From Hyphococcus sp. (GTDB lineage: Bacteria > Pseudomonadota > Alphaproteobacteria > Caulobacterales > Parvularculaceae), in the NCBI GenBank assembly GCA_021776335.1, contig JAJFGB010000009.1:806001-870000 (forward strand): a stretch of 64,000 bases of DNA. Reading direction: 5' to 3'. Shown one piece after another: positions 52,567 to 61,788 of the stretch. The position numbers were made by a program, and so were the translations under genes. The notes under the pieces were generated by a model that saw only the letters and a program-made list of their open reading frames with translations, was not told the DNA's origin and made no database searches. Within the stretch, counting starts at the first letter, position 1. The number at the start of each line of letters is the position of its first letter.

Positions 52567-52575
52567 GACAGAAAT
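52556..52575. promoter_or_regulatory. Perfect 20-bp palindrome over the GbsR-type gene start codon
   Basis: ATTTCTGTCATGACAGAAAT reads identically on both strands and includes the ATG of the regulator gene. A third half-site, TACAGAAAT, lies 18 bases further upstream (52585-52593). It overlaps the -10 hexamer, so a bound dimer would block transcription. The natural ligand is the GbsR-type protein itself (autoregulation), by inference. Confidence 0.75.
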
Positions 52576-52601
52576 ATATGAAATTACAGAAATAAAGTCA
52601 A
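52566..52601 (-). promoter_or_regulatory. Near-consensus promoter giving a leaderless regulator mRNA
   Basis: On the minus strand TTGACT (52596-52601) and TATATT (52573-52578) are separated by 17 bases. Transcription would start 7 bases after the -10, at the A of the ATG at 52566. No Shine-Dalgarno precedes this ATG, consistent with leaderless translation. The start site is predicted, not measured. Confidence 0.65.
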
Positions 52602-52622
52602 GAGGTGTAAATTTCCAATTTA

Positions 52623-52636
52623 TGGGTACAATCCCA
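52623..52636. promoter_or_regulatory. Upstream copy of the cysD palindrome
   Basis: TGGGTACAATCCCA, an imperfect version of the 14-base palindrome at 52718. Centre-to-centre distance is 95 bases, close to nine helical turns. It could be an auxiliary operator for looping, or an activator site around -92 of cysD. Confidence 0.5.
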
Positions 52637-52709
52637 CGATTATGCGGCAATGGTTTAGTTTTTTCTTGATAATGGCCCGTAACTTGCTATTTGATACGAA
52701 ATTGAGTTC

Positions 52710-52731
52710 TATAAATGTGGGATAAATCCCA
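52710..52731 (+). promoter_or_regulatory. cysD -10 region and downstream palindrome
   Basis: TATAAA at 52710-52715 is a good -10. No matching -35 stands at the right distance, only weak candidates upstream. The palindrome TGGGATAAATCCCA (52718-52731) covers the predicted start site near 52722. This arrangement fits a regulated promoter with an operator at the start point. Confidence 0.55.
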
Positions 52732-52745
52732 ACAGTGGTGTGCAT

Positions 52746-53894
52746 ATGTCAGAAATCGATCAACTCGTCAGCCGCGCAGAGGACCTCGCCGCAAGCAAGG
52801 GCCTTTCGCTTTCAACGGTTTCACGCAAGCTATTCAATGACGGCAAGGGGCTAGCCCGCCTGAAAGCCGGCGGTCAGTGCACCCTGAAAACGCTGGAAAC
52901 GGCGCGGGCACGCCTTAAAGCGCTCGAAGCTGAGCCGTCACCCCTACCCGTTTCTTCCCCGGGGCAGGCAAAAACACCACCTGCTGCAATCGATGCGCGG
53001 GTGATGACTCACCTCGATCGGCTTGAAGCAGAGTCAATGCACATCATGCGTGAGGTCGCGGCCGAAGCGGAAAACCCGGTGATGCTTTATTCCGTCGGCA
53101 AAGATTCTGCGGTGATGCTGCATTTAGCGATGAAAGCGTTTTACCCGTCAAAGCCGCCCTTCCCGTTGATGCACGTAGACACCACCTGGAAATTCCAGGA
53201 GATGATCAAGTTTCGCGATGAGACGGCAAAACGGCTTGGTCTCGAGCTCATCGTCCATATCAATCAGGATGGCGTTGACCAGGGGATCGGCCCCTTCACC
53301 CATGGCAGTCAGATTCATACGGATGTGATGAAGACGCAGGGTCTGAAACAGGCGCTCGACAAGCATGGCTTCGACGCTGCCTTTGGCGGCGCACGGCGCG
53401 ACGAAGAAAAATCCCGCGCCAAGGAACGCATTTTTTCATTCCGTTCTGCGGAACATCGCTGGGACCCGAAAAATCAGCGTCCGGAGCTTTGGAACATTTA
53501 CAACACACGCATTCATGAACGCGAGTCGATCCGCGTCTTTCCCCTGTCAAACTGGACTGAACTCGATATATGGCAATATATCTATCGCGAAAATATTCCC
53601 ATTGTGCCGCTCTATTTTGCCGCCGAGCGCCCTGTCGTGAAGATGAACGGCACGGAAATCATGGTGGATGATGATCGTATGCCGCTTAACGGCGTTAAGC
53701 CCGCGATGGAAATGGTCCGCTTCCGCACGTTGGGCTGTTATCCCCTCACCGGCGCAGTGCGTTCCACGGCATCGACGCTGCCGGAAATCATTCAGGAAAT
53801 GCTCACGGCGCGAAATTCAGAACGTGAAGGCAGGGTGATCGATCACGACCAGGCAGCTTCCATGGAAAAGAAAAAACAAGAGGGGTATTTCTAA
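52746..53894 (+). CDS. cysD: Sulfate adenylyltransferase subunit 2 with N-terminal HTH-like extension
   Basis: The core (about residues 88-382 of this protein) is a standard Cys[37 protein letters not shown] (PP-loop SVGKDS), [34 protein letters not shown]. It forms APS from ATP and sulfate with CysN. Before it are ~85 extra residues: a 60-residue domain with a helix-turn-helix look ([20 protein letters not shown], then [16 protein letters not shown]), and a Pro-rich linker (about 64-80). CysD is normally ~300 residues, so this is a fusion. GTG 52740 is an alternative start; ATG 53004 could give a core-only form. cysNC follows immediately. Confidence 0.93.
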   Translation: MSEIDQLVSRAEDLAASKGLSLSTVSRKLFNDGKGLARLKAGGQCTLKTLETARARLKALEAEPSPLPVSSPGQAKTPPAAIDARVMTHLDRLEAESMHIMREVAAEAENPVMLYSVGKDSAVMLHLAMKAFYPSKPPFPLMHVDTTWKFQEMIKFRDETAKRLGLELIVHINQDGVDQGIGPFTHGSQIHTDVMKTQGLKQALDKHGFDAAFGGARRDEEKSRAKERIFSFRSAEHRWDPKNQRPELWNIYNTRIHERESIRVFPLSNWTELDIWQYIYRENIPIVPLYFAAERPVVKMNGTEIMVDDDRMPLNGVKPAMEMVRFRTLGCYPLTGAVRSTASTLPEIIQEMLTARNSEREGRVIDHDQAASMEKKKQEGYF

Positions 53895-55799
53895 ATGGTC
53901 AACGCTCCTCTCACCGCCGACGACAATGTCATTGATTATCTTGCCGCCCATGAACGCAAAGGCCTGTTGCGGTTTATCACCTGCGGCAGCGTCGATGACG
54001 GCAAATCAACTTTAATCGGACGCCTGCTCTATGATTCGAAGCTGCTTTACGATGACCAAATCGCAGCGCTTGAAAGCGACACCAAAAAGCACGGGACGCA
54101 AGGCGAAAAGATCGACTTTGCATTACTCGTCGACGGTCTTGCCGCTGAACGTGAGCAAGGTATCACCATTGATGTCGCCTATCGGTTTTTCTCAACGGAA
54201 AAGCGCAAATTCATCGTCGCTGATACGCCGGGCCATGAGCAATATACGCGCAATATGGCGACCGGCGCCTCAACGGCCGATCTCGCGGTAATCCTGATTG
54301 ATGCGCGCAAAGGGATTTTGACCCAGACGCGCCGTCACAGCTTTATTGTTTCCCTGCTCGGCATTCGCAACGTCATTCTTGCTATCAATAAGATGGATCT
54401 TGTGGGCTATGACGAAGAAGTTTTTCGCAAGATCGAGGATGATTATCGCGCCTTCGCAAAGCCCCTGGGCTTTGAGACCATCGCGGCTATCCCGCTGTCG
54501 GCGCTTGAGGGCGACAACATCACCACCAGAAGTCGCAAGACGCCCTGGTATGATGGCGCGGCAATTCTGCCGTTTCTTGAAACAGTGAATGTCAGGAGCG
54601 ATCTCGCCGAGAAACCCTTCCGCCTGCCAGTGCAATGGGTGAACCGCCCTGACCTCGATTTCCGCGGCTTTTCCGGCACGATTGCCAGCGGTGCTGTGAA
54701 ACCCGGCGATGAAATCGTGGTTCTACCCTCCGCAAAGCGGTCCAGGGTTGCGCGCATCGTGACCATGGATGGTGATTTGAGCGAAGCCGGCCCCGATATG
54801 GCGGTGACCATAACGCTTGAAGACGAAATCGATATCTCACGCGGCGATGTGATTTGCGCCGGGCAGGCGCCCGCGGAACAAACCGATCAGTTCGCCGCGC
54901 ATCTTTTATGGATGGCCGAAGATAAACTCTTTCCCGGCCGGCAATATTTATTGAAGACTGCCAACCGGATTGTGCCGGCGACGGTGACCGAGCTGAAGCA
55001 CAAGATCAACGTCAACACGCTGGAACACATGTCCGGCAAGACGCTGGAGCTGAATGAAGTCGGTTATTGCAATTTGAACCTCGCACAGCCGATCGCGTTT
55101 GATTCCTACGAAGATAATCGTCGCACCGGCGCCTTTGTGCTGATCGACAAACGTTCAAACACAACAATCGGCGCGGGCATGATCGACTTTTCTTTGCGTC
55201 GGGCGCAAAATGTTCACTGGCAGGATCTTGATGTTAACAAAAAAGCGCGCGCCAGCGCCAAGCATCAGCGTCCCTGCGTCTTGTGGTTCACGGGTCTTTC
55301 AGGATCGGGCAAATCGACCGTCGCTAACCTCGTGGAAAAACGCCTCCATGATCTGGGCCGCCACACCTATACGCTTGATGGCGATAATGTGCGTCACGGC
55401 CTCAACAAGGATCTTGGCTTTACTGATGCTGATCGGGTCGAAAACATCCGCCGTGTCGGCGAGACCGCCAGACTAATGGCCGACGCTGGTCTCATCACAC
55501 TTGTTTCGTTTATCTCGCCATTCCAAAGCGAACGGCGCATGGCGCGCGAATTGATGCCCGAGGGTGAATTCATTGAGGTCTTTATCTCAACACCGCTGGA
55601 AGTCTGCGAGCAGCGCGACGTCAAAGGGCTCTACGCCAAGGCGCGGCGCGGTGAGATCAAGAACTTTACCGGCATCGACAGCGCCTATGAACCGCCGCAA
55701 AACGCCGAGATCGATGTTGATACGTCGGATATTCCCGCCGCTGATGCCGCCGACCGCATTGTCGAATTTCTGCAAGGAAACGGGTATCTGGAAGGCTGA
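53895..55799 (+). CDS. cysNC: Bifunctional CysN (ATP sulfurylase GTPase) and CysC (APS kinase)
   Basis: A 634-residue fusion. The CysN part (1-~430) is an EF-Tu-like GTPase: [21 protein letters not shown] (P-loop), [12 protein letters not shown] (G3), NKMDLVG (G4), then two beta-barrel domains. The CysC part (~455-634) is an adenylylsulfate kinase with [21 protein letters not shown] and [16 protein letters not shown]. Together with CysD it activates sulfate to PAPS. The gene begins at the base after the cysD stop, with GAGGGG upstream. CysNC fusions (NodQ-like) are common in alphaproteobacteria. Confidence 0.95.
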   Translation: MVNAPLTADDNVIDYLAAHERKGLLRFITCGSVDDGKSTLIGRLLYDSKLLYDDQIAALESDTKKHGTQGEKIDFALLVDGLAAEREQGITIDVAYRFFSTEKRKFIVADTPGHEQYTRNMATGASTADLAVILIDARKGILTQTRRHSFIVSLLGIRNVILAINKMDLVGYDEEVFRKIEDDYRAFAKPLGFETIAAIPLSALEGDNITTRSRKTPWYDGAAILPFLETVNVRSDLAEKPFRLPVQWVNRPDLDFRGFSGTIASGAVKPGDEIVVLPSAKRSRVARIVTMDGDLSEAGPDMAVTITLEDEIDISRGDVICAGQAPAEQTDQFAAHLLWMAEDKLFPGRQYLLKTANRIVPATVTELKHKINVNTLEHMSGKTLELNEVGYCNLNLAQPIAFDSYEDNRRTGAFVLIDKRSNTTIGAGMIDFSLRRAQNVHWQDLDVNKKARASAKHQRPCVLWFTGLSGSGKSTVANLVEKRLHDLGRHTYTLDGDNVRHGLNKDLGFTDADRVENIRRVGETARLMADAGLITLVSFISPFQSERRMARELMPEGEFIEVFISTPLEVCEQRDVKGLYAKARRGEIKNFTGIDSAYEPPQNAEIDVDTSDIPAADAADRIVEFLQGNGYLEG

Positions 55800-55856
55800 C
55801 GAGGCCTTTATGCGCTGGGCGCAAGGTTCTCTCAGCGCACATTTCGGTGACGCCGC

Positions 55857-58082
55857 TTAATTCGCCGCCGTCACCGTTATCGCCTGACGCGCAATGACGC
55901 GCTTGCCGCCGAGCACATAGCGCAACTCGTAATCGCCGGGCGTTGTCGGCGCCTGAAGCTGCGCCGGTGAGCCGTTGCGCGAATATTTATAATCCAAATA
56001 GTGTCCTTCAGCGGCGCCTGGCTCGGTGATCGTAATGTAGTCGCGATGGTAACCTGGGCCTGTCCAATCGACGTTCAGCGCGCCGCCGGCGGCGACACTT
56101 TGCGGGGCTGAGAGCGTGGCTTCAACATCATTGATTGTGACGGCGCTGCGCGTGATCACCTTTTTGCCGTCAAGCACATAGCGGAATTCATAGGCGCCGG
56201 GTTCCAGTGGTATATCGAGTTCGAGCGGATTGCCGTTTTTCGGATACGCATAATCCCCATATTTACTATCGGCGTCTGTCGGTTTCACAACGGTGACCCA
56301 GTCGCCGTTTTCGGCGGGCCCAGACCATTCGACGATCACGGTCTCGCCGACATTCGCCGTTTCAGGCGCGACAAGGCTCGCTTCGCCGGCAGTTATCGTG
56401 ATCGCCTTTCGCGCAATGACTTTTTTGCCGGCCTGGACATAACGCAGTTCGTATTCGCCGGCCTCAAGCGGCATGCGCAAGGTGAGTGGATTGCCGTTCT
56501 TCATATATTCATAATCCGTATAGGTATTTTCAGCGGCGGTTGGCGCTGTCACGGTCATCCAGTCGCCGTCGTCGCCCGGCCCGGTCCAGGAGATCGCGTG
56601 GCGCGTTCCAGCCATTGCGGTTGCCGGTCCGGTAATTGTCGCTTCGACGCTACTAACCGAAATGGCGCGCCGGGCGATCACTCTTTCACCGGCCTGCACA
56701 TAGCGCAATTCAAAATCGCCCGCCTCTAACGGCGCAGTTAGCGTTAGCGGATTTCCTTCGCGCGTATATTGATAGCTGAGATACGCGTTGTCGCGCGCAT
56801 TGGGTTTGACGATGGTGACCCAGTCGTCGTTATAACCCGGCCCCTGCCAAGTTACGTCGAAGGCAGCGCCAGCGGCGACATTGTCCGCAGCCTCAAGGCT
56901 GGCCTCAACAGCAACGGCGCTGATCGGCGCGCTGGCGAGGACAGTCGCGGGGCGGCCAAGCACATAACGCACTTCATAATTGCCGGCGTCTGACGGCATG
57001 CGCAGTGTCAACGGGTTGCCTTTGCGCGTATATTCGTAACTCATATAGGCATTGGCGTTGGCGCCTAGAGCCGTGATCGTCACATAGTCGCTCTCGCGAT
57101 TGGGTCCGGTCCAGTAAACGATAATTTCAGCGCTAACGGGCGCTGATGCTTCCGGAACTGTGCGGATCGTTGCCTCAAAGTTGAGTTCCAACGGCACCGT
57201 AACGGTTTTTTCCGCATCCGGCGGCAATGTGACGTTCTTCGCCGCGCCCGTCAGGCCGTCGGCGGGCCTTTCGACAAAAATGTCATAGGTTCCAGGCGGC
57301 AATTCCACAGTTGTTTCGCCCGCATCCTCGATTTCGAACAGGATCTCGCCGCCGCCCGCCTGTTGCACTTTCCAGCTCAGGCCGCTTTCGATGAGTGGGC
57401 CGCCGGAAAGTTCAGTCGCGCGCAGCGCGAACCCGGTCGTTTGCGCATCCGGTTCTTCAATGACGGTTTCCGCAAGCGCAGCTGACAACTCGGCCGCATT
57501 CGATGCATTGAGATAGCGCCCGCCCGTGTTCTCGGCGAGACACTGTAATTGCGCCTGGTCGCTCTCCACCGTTACATCAAAGCCGATGACATGCGCGGTA
57601 AAGTCTACCCCGGTTCGTTCGAGCTCGGCGCCGACGGCGCATGGATCGAGATTGCAGGTCTCGATGCCGTCGCTGATAAGGATGACGGTTGCCTTGTTCT
57701 CGGTCGATTTGAGTTTTTCCGCCGCGAATTTTACCGATGCGCTTAACGGTGTTTTTCCTTTGGGGTTAAGTTTGTTGACAGCAGCGCCAATGGCAGCGCG
57801 ATCGGCGCCGACCACAGCGATTTCTTCAATATCGGTACAGTCGCCCTTACGATTGTGCCCATAGGCGACAAGGCCGAGCTTCTTGTCGGCAGGGAGATCG
57901 GTCAAAAGCTCGTTGATGACCCGCTTGGCGGTGACGATCTTGGCTTCGCCGTCAATCTGACCCCACATCGAGCCTGACGCATCAAGGACCAGAATGACAT
58001 CATCTTCCGCATGGGCTGAAGCGAACGACAAGCTGATGATCGCTGCGAACGCAGCGGCGATGTTGAATAAACGTGCTGTCAT
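55857..58082 (-). CDS. Secreted VWA-domain protein with five ~87-residue repeats
   Basis: A 741-residue protein with a signal peptide (residues 1-25), a VWA domain (about 28-205, intact MIDAS DASGSM and distal Thr/Asp), and a short carbohydrate-binding-like region (about 215-300). Then come five tandem repeats of ~87 residues, each with a W-T/S/Q-GP core, a D-Y/W-V/M-T-I/V strand, a Y-x-Y-x(2)-x-GNPL-x-L turn and an ELRYV strand near the end. GGGGAAACC precedes the ATG. VWA modules bind proteins through a metal; the repeats look like beta-sandwich stalks. Its partner is unknown. Confidence 0.9.
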   Translation of the reverse strand: MTARLFNIAAAFAAIISLSFASAHAEDDVILVLDASGSMWGQIDGEAKIVTAKRVINELLTDLPADKKLGLVAYGHNRKGDCTDIEEIAVVGADRAAIGAAVNKLNPKGKTPLSASVKFAAEKLKSTENKATVILISDGIETCNLDPCAVGAELERTGVDFTAHVIGFDVTVESDQAQLQCLAENTGGRYLNASNAAELSAALAETVIEEPDAQTTGFALRATELSGGPLIESGLSWKVQQAGGGEILFEIEDAGETTVELPPGTYDIFVERPADGLTGAAKNVTLPPDAEKTVTVPLELNFEATIRTVPEASAPVSAEIIVYWTGPNRESDYVTITALGANANAYMSYEYTRKGNPLTLRMPSDAGNYEVRYVLGRPATVLASAPISAVAVEASLEAADNVAAGAAFDVTWQGPGYNDDWVTIVKPNARDNAYLSYQYTREGNPLTLTAPLEAGDFELRYVQAGERVIARRAISVSSVEATITGPATAMAGTRHAISWTGPGDDGDWMTVTAPTAAENTYTDYEYMKNGNPLTLRMPLEAGEYELRYVQAGKKVIARKAITITAGEASLVAPETANVGETVIVEWSGPAENGDWVTVVKPTDADSKYGDYAYPKNGNPLELDIPLEPGAYEFRYVLDGKKVITRSAVTINDVEATLSAPQSVAAGGALNVDWTGPGYHRDYITITEPGAAEGHYLDYKYSRNGSPAQLQAPTTPGDYELRYVLGGKRVIARQAITVTAAN
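55860..57173 (-). repeat. Five tandem ~260-bp repeats within the VWA gene
   Basis: Degenerate direct repeats coding the five C-terminal protein repeats (period about 260 bases, or 87 codons). The copies differ at many positions, so the duplication is old. The GNPLTLR-type turn recurs at about 55966, 56229, 56487, 56745 and 57010. Confidence 0.85.
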
Positions 58083-58325
58083 TGGTTTCCCCTAAATCCG
58101 ATACGCCCTGACACTGATTCCTAGCTGAGTCCCCTCCTTTTGGAAACTGCGCCGCTGACGCCGCCCAGTGCATTGTCAAATATTGCGGGTGACAGGGTAT
58201 CTGGAGGGCGTGAGGCCGTCTTGGGTCGTCCCGCCTGTAGAAAACCACCGTTCGTCTTGAAACCCGTTGAATGGCGCCGCTGACAACCATAAGTCTCGTC
58301 TCAGTCCAATTTACGGGAGCTTCGC

Positions 58326-59438
58326 GTGCTGAAATCGATTGCATTGATACTATCTGGATTCCTGGCGCCCCTCGCCGGCGCTGTTGCTTGTGCGGCGGCG
58401 CCAACCCGCTTTGACGGCAATACCCTCACGGAAGAACTGAAAGCAATACGCGCAGATACTGAAGCGGTTGGATTCGCGATCGGCATTATAGACAATGGTG
58501 AGCTGGTCTTTGCAAAAGGGTTCGGGGAAAAGGCGCTTGGCGGCGGCGAGCCGATAACAACGCAAACGGTTTTTCACTGGGCGTCGGTTTCAAAACCACT
58601 TGTGGCGACGGCAATGATGCAGCTCGCCGAACAGGGCAAACTCGATCTTGATGCGAAACTGGTCGATGTTCTGCCGGGTTATGAAGTGACGGAGCCGAAA
58701 CAAAAAGAAATCACGCTTCGCCAGATCCTGTTGCACACATCCGGCATGCCTGATGTGGAGGACTATGGATGGGACAAGCCGGAATTCGATGACGGCGCGC
58801 TGCAGCGGTGGGCGTTGAAAGAGTCGCCGCGGGCGCTGCTGTTCGAACCGGGCACAGCGCGCAAATATTCCAATGTTGGATTTGAAGTCCTTGGGGCCGT
58901 GATCGAACGTGTGTCCGGTAAAACTTTTGAGCAATATATGGCGGACAGTATTTTTGCGCCGCTGGAGATGAACGACGCGACATTCCTATATCCAGACGTC
59001 CCTGCATCATCGCGTACGCAAGGCCATGCTGGAAAGGCTGGCGCCAAGCAACCAGTCGCGTATTACCCGTATAATCGACGCCACGGTCCAAGTTCGACGC
59101 TTAACGCCAATATTGATGACATGGCGCTCTATGCACAGGCCCTGCTTAATGGCGGTTCTTTAGATGATGTGCGGGTTCTCAACGGCGATACGCTTAGTGA
59201 CATGTGGGCGCCGCGCTGGACGACGCGCGAGGAACCCTATCGCGCGGCAACTATGGGGTGGGTGCATGAAGACCGTAATGGGCGTCGTATGCTGCGCCAC
59301 TTTGGCTGGGATGACGGATTTCGCTCAGCGTTGTTGATTTTTCCGGACGAAGGTCAAGCAATCTTATTCGTCACCAATGATGAGGGCGCGCCGTTTTCGC
59401 AATTACTGCGCGCCGCCCTTGCAGCGCTTGAGAGTTAG
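58326..59438 (+). CDS. Serine hydrolase, class C beta-lactamase / AmpC-like family
   Basis: A 370-residue exported enzyme with a signal peptide (SIALILSGFLAPLAGAVACAA). The penicillin-recognising motifs are in order: SVSK (SxxK) in FHWASVSKPLV, YSN in RKYSNVGFEVLG, and HFG in RHFGWDDGF. This group includes esterases, DD-peptidases and beta-lactamases; the HFG third motif and overall length fit the esterase/EstB-like side. It starts with GTG, with GGGAG upstream. It is divergent from the VWA gene. Confidence 0.92.
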   Translation: MLKSIALILSGFLAPLAGAVACAAAPTRFDGNTLTEELKAIRADTEAVGFAIGIIDNGELVFAKGFGEKALGGGEPITTQTVFHWASVSKPLVATAMMQLAEQGKLDLDAKLVDVLPGYEVTEPKQKEITLRQILLHTSGMPDVEDYGWDKPEFDDGALQRWALKESPRALLFEPGTARKYSNVGFEVLGAVIERVSGKTFEQYMADSIFAPLEMNDATFLYPDVPASSRTQGHAGKAGAKQPVAYYPYNRRHGPSSTLNANIDDMALYAQALLNGGSLDDVRVLNGDTLSDMWAPRWTTREEPYRAATMGWVHEDRNGRRMLRHFGWDDGFRSALLIFPDEGQAILFVTNDEGAPFSQLLRAALAALES

Positions 59439-59531
59439 CGTGAATAGATCATCCTGCACGCTATTGCGAGAAAATGCGCTGGACAATGACCAATCGCATT
59501 CGCCCGTTGTCCCATATCGATTATTTGCCGG

Positions 59532-60995
59532 CTAACCGGACACCGGAATAAGCGTAAAACCGTTCAACGGCACAACAATAAACACTGGTGGGGACTGCAA
59601 TTCTGTCAATGCATCATTCACGTTGATACGTGGTTTTACGATTGAATTGCGGGTGTCGTTGACCGGTTGGCCGCTGGATTTTAGTGCAGCAAGGATGGTG
59701 TCAACCGATGCATTCGGGAAGGCTGCTTTTAAAACGGCGAATGCGCCGGCAACATGCGGCGTCGCCATTGATGTGCCGTTTTTGGAACCGAATCCATTGG
59801 TGGGAACTGACGATTGGATCGGCTCTCCGGGCGCCAGCAGGTCCAGAAATGTTGCGCTGTTTGAAAATGTTGAAACATTGTCAGCGAAATCAGTAGTGGA
59901 GCCAACGCTGATCGCATTTGGCGCACATGCAGGGCTGCTAATTGCATTAGTGTACCCGTTATTACCAGAGGCAACCACAACGGCAATGCCGGCATTATCT
60001 AAATTATCGATCGACGGGGATTGTGCTGCACCTGGGCAAGGAGCCGTGAATTGACCTCCGCCCAAACTCATATTTACCGAGGCGATATCGAGTTGTGTGT
60101 TAAGTGATAGCACGTGATCGAGTCCAGCAATCTGATCGCTAATGTAAGAAAGGGCACACGGAGTGCCTAGGCCGCCGCAATTTGCAGGCGAATCAAAGCG
60201 AGAGAACACTTGAATTGCCAAAATCGATGCGCCGCGCGCGACGCCGTCGAGGGCTGATCCTTCGTTCCCTGCCGCGATGCCAGCGACATGTGTGCCGTGA
60301 TCGCAGCCAGCTATGGCAGTGCTGCAATTGACCCCGGCGCCGGCGCCTGTTTGGGTTTCCAACCCATTAGGACAGACTGTCGTCGCTAAATCTGCAGGCA
60401 CGTTCGAAGAGAAACACGCCTCTGCTATAACCCGCCCTCCAAAAAAAGGATGTGACGTCTGCATACCCGTATCTAGAATTGCGACTGTCTGCCCGGCGCC
60501 CTCATGACCCAACGCCCAGACCTGGGGCATATCGATTATAGCTGTGCTCTCGAGAAGAGTCGGCCGCATTAATGCGTCTATGACAATGCGCTTTACGTTT
60601 GGGTTTCTGCCGAGCGCCAATATGTCAGATCGGCTGCCCTCAAACGCGACAAACGGCACATAGTCGTAGGTTCTCTTCACGCCGGTAGCGCGTGCGTCGA
60701 CGGAGAGAGATCTAAAGCCAGCCGAATTGAGAAACACGTTGCGGCCCGATTCAACAATATTTTGGCGAGCGCTCAAAGTCGCCCCCGTTTTTAGGGCGCG
60801 GTTCGGCATGGCAGGTGTGCTGAATTCAACAATGACCCGTATTTTATCTGTTGGCGCGACTGTTTCCAGTTGGTCAACAACAGCGGTCTCAATTTTGGTT
60901 GTTTGCGCGAAGGCTGGACTTCCGACTATCGCGCCAAAGGTTGCAAAAGAGGCGATAGCAAGAAAACGAAAGGCGCTACTTGTTCTCAATGTCAT
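59532..60995 (-). CDS. S8 subtilisin-like serine peptidase, secreted
   Basis: About 487 residues with a signal peptide (ending SPAFAQ) and an inhibitor-like propeptide (KIRVIVEFSTPAMPN region). The catalytic domain has Asp in VAILDTGMQTSHPFF, His in DHGTHVAGIAAG, the oxyanion Asn in VVASGNNGY and Ser in GTSMATPHVAG. Extra Cys pairs suggest disulphides. The ending (VPLNGFTLIPVSG) has no known sorting motif. GGAG is 7 bases upstream of ATG 60995; the frame opens slightly earlier. It is convergent with the serine hydrolase. Confidence 0.93.
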   Translation of the reverse strand: MTLRTSSAFRFLAIASFATFGAIVGSPAFAQTTKIETAVVDQLETVAPTDKIRVIVEFSTPAMPNRALKTGATLSARQNIVESGRNVFLNSAGFRSLSVDARATGVKRTYDYVPFVAFEGSRSDILALGRNPNVKRIVIDALMRPTLLESTAIIDMPQVWALGHEGAGQTVAILDTGMQTSHPFFGGRVIAEACFSSNVPADLATTVCPNGLETQTGAGAGVNCSTAIAGCDHGTHVAGIAAGNEGSALDGVARGASILAIQVFSRFDSPANCGGLGTPCALSYISDQIAGLDHVLSLNTQLDIASVNMSLGGGQFTAPCPGAAQSPSIDNLDNAGIAVVVASGNNGYTNAISSPACAPNAISVGSTTDFADNVSTFSNSATFLDLLAPGEPIQSSVPTNGFGSKNGTSMATPHVAGAFAVLKAAFPNASVDTILAALKSSGQPVNDTRNSIVKPRINVNDALTELQSPPVFIVVPLNGFTLIPVSG

Positions 60996-61095
60996 AACAT
61001 CACTCCAGTAATTGTGTGCGCATAATTTCAAAGACGCTGCGTGATGACAGCTCGGAATCGACAGGTCTCAAGGCAATGGCGACGCGCTGTTGATA

Positions 61096-61413
61096 TCAAT
61101 AGGCAATAACCGCCCATGACAGCTCTTCGCCGGACCCGTTGCATGTGCCGTTGCCGGAAATGTCCACTTCAGTGCCCGCTGTTTTCGCCGTTAATAAGCC
61201 GGAGACAAGAACTTCATAGTTCGAATGTGTTTTTAGCAAATGCCATCGATTTGTGGTCGTGCATGCGCCACCTCCATGCGCCACGGTAAAAAATTCGACT
61301 ACGTTAGTCTTCACAACAATCAGTGTAATTGTCGTTTTGCCGGATCGACCCGCAGCGTGCGCAGTCCCGCTTAAAAGCACGAAAGACAATAATACTGCAA
61401 AAATAAAGCGCAT
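61096..61413 (-). CDS. Small secreted Cys-containing protein
   Basis: A 105-residue protein with a clear signal peptide (MRFIFAVLLSFVLLSGTAHAA) and a Thr/Gly/Ser-rich mature part carrying two Cys, likely one disulphide. No family was recognised. AAGGAACATGCC precedes ATG 61413; the frame begins upstream at 61455. It lies just upstream of the S8 peptidase gene on the same strand, about 100 bases away, and could be a cargo or inhibitor, which is speculation. Confidence 0.65.
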   Translation of the reverse strand: MRFIFAVLLSFVLLSGTAHAAGRSGKTTITLIVVKTNVVEFFTVAHGGGACTTTNRWHLLKTHSNYEVLVSGLLTAKTAGTEVDISGNGTCNGSGEELSWAVIAY

Positions 61414-61788
61414 GGCATGTTCCTTCTGGGTTTTGACTGTGGTTTTGGAATACATAATACATCAATGCTTTCAAAATAAAAGCAACATCTGCTACGTGAA
61501 TATTGCTTCATGTACGTCAATCAAAATACGCAAGTGATCCCGCGTCTATTTATCAAGCATCGGATGTGAAACAATATGCACAATGTATGTTGCGCCGTTT
61601 TCGCAATCACTGTGCGCCGCACTCGCCTCATTGTCCGGTGAAACTAAGCCGACTGAATAGTTCGCTGAATTGATACCGCGTCCCGCTATTAACAGCGTTG
61701 CGCTCCACATTGACTACCTGACGGCAAATGAGCACTATTTCTCAGCGCGAAGGCGCTGGGGCGTCAGTACAGTTAGTAACAAAAACAG
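61414..61788. other. Divergent intergenic region
   Basis: About 375 bases between the small secreted-protein gene and the S41 peptidase gene. It must hold divergent promoters, but no consensus hexamers, palindromes or RNA elements stood out. The S41 gene starts at one of two adjacent ATG codons with no obvious Shine-Dalgarno. Confidence 0.5.

Noticed and set aside
55860-57173. Tandem repeats considered as a possible CRISPR or mobile repeat
   Set aside because: The ~260-bp repeats are coding, diverged and in frame inside one gene; no spacers.
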